A program made the translations under genes and the position numbers. The notes beneath the pieces were generated by a model. It ran no database searches. It saw only the letters and a list, made by a program, of their open reading frames with translations, and was not told where the DNA came from. This document shows positions 1 through 27,300 of a stretch of 64,000 nt of DNA, one piece after another. Within the stretch, counting starts at the first letter, position 1, and each line of letters opens with the position of its first letter. Source of the DNA: Callaeas wilsoni (taxonomy: Eukaryota; Chordata; Aves; Passeriformes; Callaeidae); NCBI GenBank assembly GCA_013398955.1, contig VWPU01014885.1, forward strand, positions 331,664 to 395,663. The letters run 5' to 3'.

Positions 1-1414
1 CACAAGAGACAGAAATGTGCTTTCTATGTATAAATGTGACCTTCCCACAGTGCTATGAACCTCACTGCTGCAGCTTTAAAAGGAATATCAAATAATGAAC
101 ATTCTGTAGAAATTAAAAAATAATCAATACCAACTGAGTACAAAATCTTTATATGTCAGTATCAACTGCATTTATGAGGACACTATAAGTTATTTATTTT
201 ACCAGTGTTTTCCCATTAGATAGTGCCTGGAGGCTAACCAAGATGAGCTTCTGTTGTATTATGCAGAGTATTATAAGAGTTCAGAGGTAACAAAAAGAGT
301 TGCAAAAGGAGTGGTTTTCTTGTTTTCCAATCAACAGATGACAATACTCCAAACTGAAGTTCTGCTACTGACTTAAGATGGTTTTCTGCTTTTCCCTTGA
401 ATGCCTCCATAACCTAAAGTAAATCTCCATTTACTTTATGTTCCACTGAAAAAATCTTCATTTGGGGAAAAAGGAATGCCCCACACATGCAGGTTCAAAA
501 TGTATTGCCAGTCCAGCTAATGTTTTAATAGCTGAATAATCCATATTGTCCAATTAACACAGAAATCTTTCATTAGAAATACAGGGAAAATTGCTTAAGA
601 AAGAAAATAGCCCTTCCAACTACATACCTCTTTTGTCTGGCGTGTGCTTGCCCTTCCTGTGCTCCCTTACATCCAGAGGTCAATGGTTTCAGGCTTTCCT
701 GTGTGGTTTCTGCTGGATGGAGGGATGTTGTACATGCAGCAACTGTCACATCCTCAATCCTTCACTGAGAGAAGTATGATGTTGCTGGGCAGGCCAAAGA
801 TCCTCTTGAAATTATCTTTTTATGGGTTTTCTCAAGGTGTGTTTCTCCTTGCTTCCCAGTCAAGTTTGAACAACGCCCCCCCCCAGACCTGATAGCCCAG
901 CGTGCTCTTTGTTTCACTGTGGCTCTTTTGGCCTTTACCACACACAGTTTCCCATCACTCAAGCCAAAAACAGTCCAGGCAGCAGTCACTGACCACTTCA
1001 CGCTGTTAAACCAAGTCCCAACAGCTCAGGCTGAGGCACAGACAGGTGCTGGGTCCCTGCACAACCAGGTCAGTGCAAAGCCTGGCGTTTTCTCATGCTA
1101 GTGGCAAAATCACATTAAACAGGACAGCACGATTAACTCATATTAGTCATGTTTAGGCCTATTTCATCTTTTCACTTGCCTTTATTCCTTTCACTTTATT
1201 ATGATTCTATATGAACTTGAGTCTTCTAAACAAGAAGACTCTTTAAGCAAGGAAGAAAACTAAGTCCATAACAAAAAATTCTTGTTTTTGCAGGAGAATG
1301 AAAGGACTGAACCACTTAAAGAATGGGCATGCAAAATTAATAGACAAATATTCAAAAAGACATATATATTATAGAATAAAAACCAAAACCCATGATTTTG
1401 TATTGCTGTTCATG

Positions 1415-1640
1415 ATCACAGGCGGCAGCTGGAAGGTCCAGTCCACCACATGTGCAAGGCAGAGCCAGTTACACTATGGTGTAACTTAGCCCTAAATACT
1501 TCTAGTGATGGAAGTTCCACAATATCTTCAACTGCCCCCTATCCACTGCTTTACTCCCTTTACTCCAAACAATTTCTTTCAGCATCCTTCTTGGTACAAC
1601 TTGAAGTCACATGTTCTTTAATCCACAAATAACTCTAAAT
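1415..1640 (-). mobile_element. Possible degraded CR1 LINE tail
   Basis: Read on the minus strand, the stretch resembles the end of a CR1 copy: a phrase for a repeat-end protein (wife of 'GGAACTTCCATCACT' type wording), then a 'GGACTGGACCTTCCAGCTG'-like segment near 1430-1450. No intact reverse-transcriptase frame remains. The match is from memory of CR1 3' ends, and divergence is high. It could be unique sequence. Confidence 0.3.
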
Positions 1641-3978
1641 CTTTGTTTTGTTCACTGATGCACAGAAAGAACATCTCTTTCCTCCTGCCTGAGAGGTCTA
1701 ATTTTTACTAAGATCAACAGCTACTTTGAAATGATAGAGCTGTGGTAGAATAGCAAGATATTATTTTTTCTTCTGCTCAAGAACCTGTAGTACCTGGGAC
1801 ATTTTTCCATGTGGTTCCCTTTGGTTGTCTTCAGAGGTAATGCTGGAGACCAATAACTCAGATTATCCTCTCTTCACAATACTGAGCAATTTGTCAATTT
1901 CAGACAATCTCACTACAGGTTTTTCCAGATATGAAAATCTGGCAAAGGACTTTTTAACAGATGGGTATGGTGTTGGCCGTAAGAACCATTCATATATTAT
2001 TTAAGTACAGCCTAAATTTGTTTTAAGCTTATAAGGCACAGTAGTGTGTGAGGGCCAGGCTCACACATAAATTCCCAAGCTGGTTCCCCCAACTCTGTCT
2101 CCTAAGCTCCCCAATTCAGGGCCAGACCACTGCACTATGTCCAAGCTGGCCTCAAGCCAAGCCCCCCACAGAAAGCAGATGTGCTCAGGGCCCTGACTGT
2201 GTCTTTCAATGGTTTTATGGCTATTTATTAACATGTGAAATACTGTGGAATTTCGTAAGCAGGGACTTGTGGGCATAAGGCTTTTGTTTAACTTGATTTT
2301 TTCAGCCTTCATGTCCTACTGTCTTTTGATGTTCCTGTGCCGGGAAGAAACGTGGAGCTAAACATATCTGCTGTTGTTGAATTCTGCAAGTTCTACAAAT
2401 GACGATGGCAATTTAATTATTTATTATTACTTATCAGCTATAGAAATAAAAATATCCTTTTAGATGTTCATTTTCTCTTTATAGCCATTGAACACAAGAC
2501 AAATTAAAGCTAAAGTGCCACCTAGGGACAAGCTATTGAAAGTTATTTTAGAATACATTAAAAAGCCTCTCTTTTTCCCTGAAATTTTAGTGAAAGTTAA
2601 AGAAATCAGAGGTTTACTGAGAGCCATAAAAAATAAGCACAATAAATATACTGGAAATAAATAAACAACCTTTTTACTCCATTTCTTTTCCCTGTTCATA
2701 GTAATTCTACTGCTCACATCAGTGCATTCTGCCAACCTTAAAGTTTTAGACTCTTTGAAGTCCAGTTTTGGATTGTGTGGACTCATTCAGTATTAATCGT
2801 ATAAATGTTTTATTAACTGTTCAGCCCAGTTCTTCCAACAATAGAGTTCAAAAAATTAGTTACATTCAGTCAATATTATGGCATCAAGTCATCTGTCAAA
2901 ATAGCCAGATCCCAGGAAGGTCAGAAGGGAGAAGCAGCTCGTTTGTTCTTCCCCTCCTACACTTCCACCCTGTGCCCCGTGGGATGACACTGCTCCTCCC
3001 TCCTTCCCCAGTCACACTGAATGATATGTTGAACGGGACTTGTTCCCTGCTCAGCATGCTGGGCACAAGGTCAAAACCAAAATACTCATGCCTAAAGTTC
3101 TTAAATAGTGAACCATGCACAGGAAAAGGGAGTCATAGCACAGAAACATAGAAGTTTCAGACCAGTTATGGATGGTGTTTCCTTAAGAAGCACCTTTCAA
3201 TTAGCAGCGCTCAACCAACAGGAATCATTAAAAAAAATGATGCTGTACTAGGGATGGGCAGCACAGTAAACTTCAGGAAGGCTACATCACCCAATAACAC
3301 CCCAGAACAGAGATTGTTTAGGTCTCCTGTGGTAATTAAAACCATACCATTCTCCAAATCACTGTACATGACTTCAGGGACAAAAATAAGCAAAGAGGTT
3401 ATTGGGAGACAAAACCTACCAGACGGTACAGTCAGTGGAAATGGGAGTGGAAGTACAGATATGAGGCTGACAATTAAATCTGGTACCTCAGTGTAGAGCA
3501 GCAAATCACAGCCGAGCTGGGTGATAATAAGCTCAGGTCTGAGCCCAGCAGTCATGTTAGGGCAATGCTGCACTGCAGATGATTCTACAACTTCCTAGGA
3601 CAGAAAGACTTTCTGTACTATACGTCATTTAATTTTCAGGTCCTGGGGTATAGTTTTGTGGACCTGGAAAGGATGTCTAGGTGTTCCACCATATTTTCAG
3701 CTCCAGGTGCTCAGATGCATATCTACTGTTTAGGCTGGTCTCTCTTCAGGTTGCACTGATTCTTGTTTTGTTTGTTCTAACTCACTTTAACTTTGCTATA
3801 GTTCCTATCAATTCCCCTTGAACTCTTGCATGCCCTGTGCATATAGTCCTCTTCCTTTGGTATCATTGTTCCCCCACAAATAAACCAGCTAACAAAAATA
3901 TGGAAACCAACTGAATATTTGCTAATATCACATTGTGATGGGAAAAGAGTATCAAAACCATGGAGTAACTGCAGAAAA

Positions 3979-4011
3979 TAAAACAAACAAACAAACAAAA
4001 ACAAAACAAAA
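3979..4011. repeat. (CAAA)n simple repeat
   Basis: An imperfect run of CAAA and CAAAA units. Short A-rich runs of this kind recur through the window (for example near 24.82, 28.09 and 31.82 kb) and appear to have no coding role. Confidence 0.8.
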
Positions 4012-6562
4012 CCCATGACAATATCAAGGAAAGCCCAAACTCCACTGCATAAGACATAAAAAAAAATTTCTTGTAGCATGCAAGAATCCACAGTAATTCT
4101 AATACATCTATACATATCTGTAATGTGATTTACAACACAAAGACCACAGGAAAAACAATCAATTTACTACTCCTAGAAACGCTTCACTATAAATATGTAG
4201 TATTGCATATCTGCTATAATTGTTCAGAAGCAAAATAATGTTGCCTCCTATTTGAAGTAAAAATGCAATTTGAATGTATTTTTATGCAGATATTTCGCTT
4301 TTAAAAAAGCACCTAGCAATAATTTTTCAAAGAATCCTCCATGCATACAGGAAATTAGGCAGAGAATTAGAATTCACAGTTCTCCTACTATGAGGAATGC
4401 CATTGCGAATTATTTTAATTCCATCTAGTTTGCTACTTTTCAGCATCAGAAATTCATTTTTCATTACACCAGAATAATAATTTTTCACAGAACAAATTAA
4501 ACTTATACTAAGAGCTTATACCAAATTGTTCCACTCCCCTCTGCTGGGAAAGCAGAGGAAATGGACTTACTAGGTGATCTCTCTAGATCTTCACTGCAAG
4601 GATTTCAAATTCTCTCAGCAAGAAAGTATGAGAGGCTTTATGTCTTCTTGTTCACAGCTCAGGTCACTTTCAAGAAGCCATACTTCCACCTCAGACATTA
4701 GGCAAAGCACCAGCAGTGGTAGGAAACACTTCATTGCTAGTTTAATGGGAAACTGGGGTTTACAATTCTATTTAAATGATCACAGAGAAAGCTATTACAA
4801 GAGTCCGCTTGAGCAGCAAAAGAATATGCCTTTACTTTATGATTAATTAATTGTTCTCCAGACTGTCACAGCACATATGAAGTGTTTCATCTGTGTCTGA
4901 ACAAGCCTGAAAGTTTCTGGGATCGGGGATCTTGTTTGTACAAAAAAATCAGGCCAGACTAATGCTGCCATTTGATACATCAATAATGGCACTTGCCCCT
5001 ACCAAAATGTCTACCTATCTAAGTAAGATTATGAGATTTATTGACTTTCAGGACAACCAGAGACACTTGCCATTAATCAAAATAACAAAAAAGCACTGAT
5101 GTTTAGCTTCTGTTCCAGCATGAACAGAGGAAGATTTAAAGTAGAAGACCAGGCTTTTCTTTAATGAGATTGAGATAGGCTTTTTGATTGTTAGCTTTTT
5201 AAAACTACTTTTCCCCAGGGAGGTAGATGAGAAGGGAAAATAAATAAAAGTCATAAACTGCCTCTCATTTAGTGCAAGTTACCTATTGATACCAGAATGC
5301 CCAAGCAACATAACACTTAGCAGCACCAATATACTTCTATCTATGAGTCTAAGGGCGTCAATTAATTATGGATCTCGCTGGTGTATAAACTCACAAAAAG
5401 GTCAGACATTCCCTCATGTCGTTCGTTTTAAACAAAGTCATAAGACTTCATATAGCCACCACGAACTCCTGCATTCTCCACATACCTGTAGCTGGTACTC
5501 ACTTTTAGCTATCAGGAATTTATTACAGACGGATCAATAACTAATGCAAAATGTCATTGAAAAACATCTGCTCTAGATGAAAATATATCAGAATAAGGTA
5601 TTTTATCTGGTCAACAGCTGCTCATGAAGGATGTCTGCAGTCATTGAGATCGTAAGTGATCTTTCCACAGGAGCAGCTGAGTTTCCTTTGGCATTATTGC
5701 TGTCACCTGGTATACCTCTGAGAAATAAAACATGGAGCTCCAGAGGTCTACAGAGCACTGTTGAGCTGCCATTCCTCTTTGTTACTGCAATACTTACAAC
5801 CTAAAAAAGTTGTAGCAGAAAAAACAAACAAACAAAAGAGAGGGAAGGAAAAAAGAAAAAAAAAAAGAACAGCACATTTTTTGTGCATTTGAAAAAGCTG
5901 ATGACAGCATTATTATGAGGAAGTATTAAAGGTTGTCAGATTGACATTGCATATACTCTTTAGCCTACACAGTTTGAGAATTGGCAGACAAGTATTTTGG
6001 ATGGTCCCCTGATGATTCTTATTTAGAGAGTTTCAGCCTCTTTTTTCCTACTGAAGCAATTCCTTTTTTTCCTTCAGCAACTCTTTTCCAGCTGTCTTCA
6101 TTCCTTCCCCATGAGGACAGAACCACACTTGAATGCAAAGAATCTTTCCTCTTTTCCCCCTCTTTTCTATTTTTTCTTGCTCAGTCCTGTATTTAAGTCT
6201 CTAGGTTTTTGACAGCATGTCTGAGGTTTGCCATTATTTTAAACCAGCTGTGGATTAAACAGAGCGTGAGAAGGACATTGGCCTCCACCTTTATCTCCTG
6301 TTCTGCTTCTGCAGCGTTGGCAAAAATCCCAGCACTGTGATGTGCCTTCCCTCTCACCCTTGATCCAATTCCCTCAACGCACACCAGACTTTTCCTGTTG
6401 GCTCTCTGAACAGCCAGGTCCTGCACTCAGGACTCCCAATGCATGAGAGCTTCGGCACTGTACACCCCCAGTGACTCAAGCCCCTGTCACCAGAAGTCCA
6501 CTACGGGGCAGAGGGAAGGCAGCATCTCTCTTTCCCCAGATGTGCCTGCAACAGCAACATTA

Positions 6563-6642
6563 CCTCTCCTCTCCTCTCCTCTCCTCTCCTCTCCTCTCCT
6601 CTCCTCTCCTCTCCTCTCCTCTCCTCTCCTCTCCTCTCCTCT
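6563..6642. repeat. (CTCCT)n pentamer microsatellite
   Basis: At least 15 uninterrupted copies of CTCCT (6566-6640) with partial units at both ends. One strand is pure pyrimidine and the other pure purine, so triplex formation and replication slippage are plausible. The copy number is probably polymorphic and could be collapsed in an assembly. Frames reading through it encode low-complexity Ser/Leu/Pro repeats and are not genes. Confidence 0.97.
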
Positions 6643-7619
6643 TAAGTTTGGATTGTTTTCATCCCTTCTCTGAATTCTGATTCTTTAAAAATAAGCAAAC
6701 AAACTAAATCAACTCCCCAGCCTTTGAATACAGCTTTGGGATTTCAGGTTTGCTGACTGCAGTCAGCTTAGCACTGCACACCCTGACTCCAGACACAGAT
6801 AGGACTATAAGCCTGTAGTGTGGAATTACATTTTTTTCCTCAGTATTATTTGCAAATAAAGCATAAAAAAAATTAAAGACAAAAGTAATTTTCAGGAGCT
6901 TGATTATTTTCTCCCATAAATTTGATGTTTAATTCCTAAGTTTCATGACCTCATTTACTTGCAGAGCCACTCCTGCTGTTTACCTCCCAGTGTGGTGTAG
7001 GGCAATTATGAGTAGCACTCTGGAACATATTTTCAGCAATTATGGTAATGTAGATGATTAGGAAACAAGCTTATAAAGTTTGGCAAAGACCGTGCTAGTA
7101 CTCTACTCTCCTTTCTGATGCACTGTGAAACGCTGCTTCTTACTATGGGAAAGTAATTAATTTTTGACTCCTGTATTAATTTTAGCCATGAAATAAGTTT
7201 GCTACCTGACACAAAGTAACAAGAAATGATAAAAAGAAATAAGGAGAAACTTGAACAGGATAAAGTTGTTTCTTTAGTCAAGGAGAGTTAGGTATTTGGA
7301 AAATAAAAATATATTGTGAGGGGGGATCCTTTTATTGATTTTCTGGATATTCTTCCTCAAGAGAAGTAGACGCTCATTACTGTTCTTATCACAAAATTTT
7401 CCATAGAAATTAGAATAATATAAGTGAGAGACAGCCCATTGGGAGCAACAGGTTAAAAGTGGAAGACCGGTGGGGATTGTAAACACACCTTGCAGCTGGG
7501 AATGCAAAAAGTCAGGAGAGTAGCAATGTAGAAAAATATATATTTTATGCCTTCTGCTGCTTACATTCTGTGTGCCTTGAGAACACCCATGTATAGATAA
7601 CATAGGTGTTTGGTAACTT

Positions 7620-7855
7620 GGAGGCACCCTAAGGGACAGGCTCGAGCTCCCTGCCTCGGTCCTGAGAAGATGAAAGTCCAGAGGAGATGACGGCACAGCG
7701 GCAAACCACGCACGTGCAAACCCTTGGCAGGCTGCTGGGAGCAGCAGGACGGGATCTTGCAGCAGGAACTGGGCTTGGTGGTGTCTGCACCCACGTGTGT
7801 CCTGTGCCCGGGGCCGCTCCCGGGACTGTCCAGCCGGTGAGATAAGTTTACTCCT
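7620..7855. other. GC- and CpG-rich island in AT-rich intergenic DNA
   Basis: About 235 bases have clearly higher GC and a dozen or so CpGs, while both flanks are AT-rich. The island lies about 0.6-0.9 kb beyond the KLKB1 stop codon. A 102-codon minus-strand frame (7561-7869) crosses it, but it has no recognisable domain or splice partner. It could be a regulatory element, a fragment of a GC-rich repeat, or chance composition. Confidence 0.4.
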
Positions 7856-8298
7856 TGCACTTCAGCCATAGGTCAATGGTTGTTCCCTCTGCCTGCCTGT
7901 GTCAACTCACACACAGCATTGTTACCATACTTGTCAAACTGCTGCTGAAGAACTTGTCAAGACCCCTGGGTTTGTTTTCTTGGTTAGTAATGACACTTTT
8001 TTTGGTTAATTCCCCAAGGAAACTAGGTTTACGCAACTGTGTAGGCATCTCCATGTCTCAGCTTCCCTTCCCCCAGCCCTTTAGTAAGCTTGTAAGTGGT
8101 TCACCCATTTTAACTACATTCAGACAAGGAAGGGAAATTTCTTTCTGCTGTGTCACAACATCCTAAGACAGAAGTCGTTCCCAGCTCCCAGGTCCATACA
8201 TGTCCTGCAACCTCATCCATTCCCGTTTTACACTAGCAAGGACAGAAGATGTCCATGGCTCAGCCATATTTTTTTCTGCCAAATCAGTGATCAAAGAG

Positions 8299-8323
8299 TT
8301 TATTGTTGTTACTGTTTTTTATT
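8299..8323 (-). promoter_or_regulatory. KLKB1: Candidate KLKB1 poly(A) signals
   Basis: Two AATAAA hexamers on the minus strand, at 8299-8304 and 8318-8323, lie about 170-190 bases beyond the KLKB1 stop codon. That is a normal short 3' UTR distance. Which one is used cannot be told from sequence alone. Confidence 0.6.
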
Positions 8324-8489
8324 TAGTTATAGGAAAATTCATTCATTCCTGCTTTTCTGCGTTTTAAAACAAGTATTTTACACTCCAGGCTAACAAAAAA
8401 CACATTTAAAAATACTTATACGCTTTATCACATTGCTCTGAGGGTTGTTATTCCACAGCATCGCTTGGAGTGAGCCAGTAATGCTCATA

Positions 8490-23753
<15,264 letters not shown>

Positions 23754-24218
23754 CCTAAAAACCACAAAATCACTCTTTAGGATATGTTTAATAAAGGGTG
23801 TCTAATTAGTTTCATAAAGCACTGCTAAGCCTAACACTGATTTACACTTGTACTGTTTCACCATTTATTCAAAATTACATCAAAAATTATAATTGCAGCT
23901 GTGATTTGCTCTTTTGGCACACCTTTTAACAGCAGAATATTCATTCTTGCTTAGACTAGGAACAATATTCCATTGAAATGACATTACTAATACTGACTCT
24001 CCGGATAGTTTAGTAGATACTGTTATCAAGGTAGCAAACAAATGACTCGCGCTCACTGCTTCACATGCCATAAGAATTCTAAACTTTTTTTCACATACAA
24101 CAACTTCAGCTGTGAAATAAATTAACCAGAAAACACAAGCCATAAGTACTCCAACTTACACTATCTTGTTGCTATGAAAACCTTTCACCGAGTACCAGTT
24201 GCAATAATGATTACATAC

Positions 24219-24261
24219 CTGAACACATAATAGGTCTGGATGCATGGATCAGGTTTGCATT
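24219..24261 (-). other. KLKB1: Candidate KLKB1 5'-untranslated exon
   Basis: This segment ends at a strong donor (TTCAG|GTATGTAAT), 464 bp upstream of the acceptor before the signal-peptide exon. Human KLKB1 and F11 also have a short non-coding first exon. If transcription starts further upstream, the exon extends beyond 24261; a TTTAAGTAG acceptor there would allow an internal exon instead. Its ATG triplets meet stops quickly. Confidence 0.35.
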
Positions 24262-24291
24262 CTACTTAAAAAAAAAAAAGTCAACACTTCG

Positions 24292-24304
24292 TGTTAAATA
24301 TTAC
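24292..24304. promoter_or_regulatory. HNF1-like motif upstream of KLKB1
   Basis: GTTAAATATTACT departs from the HNF1 palindrome GTTAATNATTAAC at three of twelve fixed positions. HNF1 drives many liver secretory genes, and the motif lies about 30-40 bases upstream of the candidate first exon. AT-rich DNA gives such matches by chance, so this is only suggestive. Confidence 0.22.
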
Positions 24305-27300
24305 TACCTGCAATGCTTACTCATCTTTATTATTTACTTTGAATGGGTACTCTTTTTGTCAATATTGTTACTGACCTTGGGACACATTATCAGAACATCT
24401 ATCATCCACACCGCGCTGGAATTGATCCTGTATAACCACACATATGCAACACAATCTCTCTTTTCTCCCCTATAAAATGATGATAATATTTTAAACCCCT
24501 GGAAAAATTTTCACCTCTATATCAAATTACAGAATTTTCATCGTCCCTGAAAGCAATCACAAAACCTACCTGTATTTGAATATTTACAAACAAAGTAAGC
24601 TGATCTTACCATTTTTTGTGTTGCTCAACATGTACTAGTATTCAATTAAAATAATTATTTTGCCTTTGTGTGTGTATGTGTGTGCATTTCAGTTGGTGGC
24701 ACAAAGGGATTAAAACTTTTGTCCAAGAACTTAGTTTCTTCACTTTTCATTTCTCATCTGGGCTTTCCATTTCAGATATTGGGCAGTTACTCCAGTTTTT
24801 TACTGTTTTAATAAAAACACAAGCAAATAAACAAACAAACAAAAAAAACCCCTCCAATCATACACTTTTGGAAAAATAAGATTTACAATTCAAAACAGCA
24901 AAAAAACAGAGCAGATTGACCATAAATTTTACCAAGATCATGTGTGTTATTCATGCAACATGTAGTCATAGCCACATTCATCAGAAGCGTCTGTAAGATT
25001 TCATTTCTATAATTCATTATCTGTATTTTAGAATTAAGGAAGGGGCTTCTTCTGGTGACAGCTGTTTGTTTCAGAAGCAAACTAGTGGAAAAAAATAAAA
25101 AACAGAAAAAATACTTCTTTAAAGTGGCAGTTCTCAAATATAGATATTACACTCTTTCTAAATGCAAACATCATTTTGTTTACATCCATAAGGGCATCAG
25201 TTGCATTTGATGCTGAAGCTCAGAAATAAGGCAGCGATGGTATTCAAAGAAAATCATAATGAGCATGCTCACTTTGGAAAATAAATGCATTTTCTTTCAC
25301 CGGGCCTGCTACTCACATGATGTGCTCCCATTTACACTGATGCACTGTTGCTCAAATCAACAAAGTTATACTTCCGTATAGAGAAAAAAATGTATTATGG
25401 ACTCTGTTGATGAGTGAATTACTTTTCATTATAGGACATATTTATTATAGGACAAATTACAAAAAATACTGAGACAAATACTCAGCTGGCATAAGTTTAC
25501 TGAGCCTCTCTGAAATCCAAAGAGATTACATGATTTAAACTAGGAGAAGAGTTAGAAATTTAAAGTGCATAGAATGCCAAAACCATGTAATACTCCTTAG
25601 GCTCATAAGGGGTCCCCATATAAGATTACTGTTGGTCTTAATTCCCTCATTGTATCAATTTAGTGATCAATATTCTAAATATTGGCTAAATCAGGATGTT
25701 GTATTTAGGGTTCAGTAATTCAGATAGCAGAAATAAAAGAAGAGCTCATCAAACCATTTTTATAAATGAAAACATTTTTGATGATCCAAGTTCAAAATTT
25801 ATTTGAATCATCTAAAATACAATGGAGAGCTTGCTTCTGTTTGACTCTGCTTCATTTTGACTTGGTAGTTAAAAAAACTAAAACCTGCTTCAGCCTAAGC
25901 AAGTTCTTTAAGATGACATCTCCCTGGCAGTGCAGTTGCCTACTCGCTTGATACTGCTTCTGCTGATTTCCACTGTGATCCATGCACAAATCTCATTCAT
26001 CCGCAAAGGTGGCAGGAAGGTTTCACCAGAGGTTTCACCTCAGGAAATAAATGACTGGATTCTAGCCTGATTTAGGTCTAATTCTGCCTGGAAGAACCAA
26101 ATCCCACATTTCTTGTGGCAGTCCTATTCAAAAAACAGCTTCACCATGGAAGAGGATCTACTCTCTGTGATGAGACAATACCCACTGGTTGTGATGTGGA
26201 GGAATAGGAGAAGTTTCTCAGAGGAAATGAGGGAAGGAAGGCACCAGCACGGTGGGAACAATCCACATTCTCATTTTGATTTGGCTTTGTGCACACCCTT
26301 CCATCTGAATGAGGATACTGTAATAATTAATGAACCTGCATGCTCCAGTAGGGAAAAAAACAACCAACCAACACATATTCTGAAGAACTTCATGGCTATC
26401 ATTATGTATATGACAAACAAGAGCGAGAAATAAAATACTAAATGCTGCTAAAACAAACTCTAAATCTTGATCTTTTCTTCTTACAATCAACAATCGAGAG
26501 CTTTTCCATCTGAGTCAGGATGCCATTCTCTGAGTGAAGAATCCACTGTCTCACTAGGGCAGAATCTTCTGTTTGACTTGATACCACCTAAAATGGCTGC
26601 AAAAAGATGGATAGAATAATTTATTGATTTGTGAAAAGTGCAGCGTTGTGTATTGTAATAGTCTTCCTGGAAACAGCGCCCAGAAAAAAGTGCAAATCAG
26701 ATGTCAAATAAGAAATCAATGCAAACGAAATTCAGGATCATATTAAAGAAACAGAAGACAGCTGCAAATAATAAACAACAAATAGCTACTGGGTTTGTTA
26801 TTTCAGAGGTCTTCTTTGATTTTTTCTTATAATCAGAATTGTCATTTTTTTTATAAACGGAGAATCACATTACTGACCAAGGCCTTACTTTTTGCAGCTA
26901 AAGCACCTGATGCTGCTCATCATCAAATATTAGAGAAGACAGAATGTTTCAACATACACTGAAGGGTCCCAGTATCTTGATCAAGGCCTGTAAGCTGTCA
27001 AAAAGTAACTCTTGAGCAAGTTGCATGAGTCCCTCAATTACTAGCCTGGAGTGAGCTCATTTGGGCATACGCCATATGATGAGTCTTTTGCTAACTGGTA
27101 ACTTTTGCCTTTCTTCGCTCAAAATGAATGCTTTATATCTCCACAAGTTATAGTCCAGGCATTGAACAGAAAAGTCCATTTGTTGAACAAAAGATGGAGT
27201 CACACTTAGCAGAGTATAAGTAAGACACTCCCATTTTCAGAAGAATCTCAGATTTATGTATTTGTTTGGTTAAGAAAGTGAGTTAATTTAGTTTTCAATA

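Larger units (their letters stand above)
1..8290. other. Intergenic region downstream of KLKB1
   Basis: I see no gene here. Open frames on both strands are short, lack paired splice signals and resemble no family I know. In mammals F11 begins about 7 kb downstream of KLKB1, so I looked for apple-domain or trypsin-like exons (CxxxC plus FFTY, IVGG, AAHC, GDSGGP) on both strands and found none. The stretch holds a CTCCT array, a CAAA-rich tract, a possible old CR1 tail and a GC-rich island near 7.6-7.85 kb, each listed separately. Confidence 0.7.

Noticed and set aside
6443..6680. Open frames through the CTCCT array encoding Leu/Ser/Pro repeats
   Set aside because: They are a product of the microsatellite; no start context, splice sites or conserved flanks.
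23880..24460. Minus-strand fragments that, joined, vaguely recall a C-type lectin ending (VVVCEKKF)
   Set aside because: The frames can be linked in several ways, the fragment continues far past a lectin end, and no WIGL or other core motif is present. The 24219-24261 piece fits better as a 5'-untranslated exon.
24883..25137. 84-codon minus-strand frame with a Cys-rich end
   Set aside because: No family similarity and no consistent splice partner on either side.
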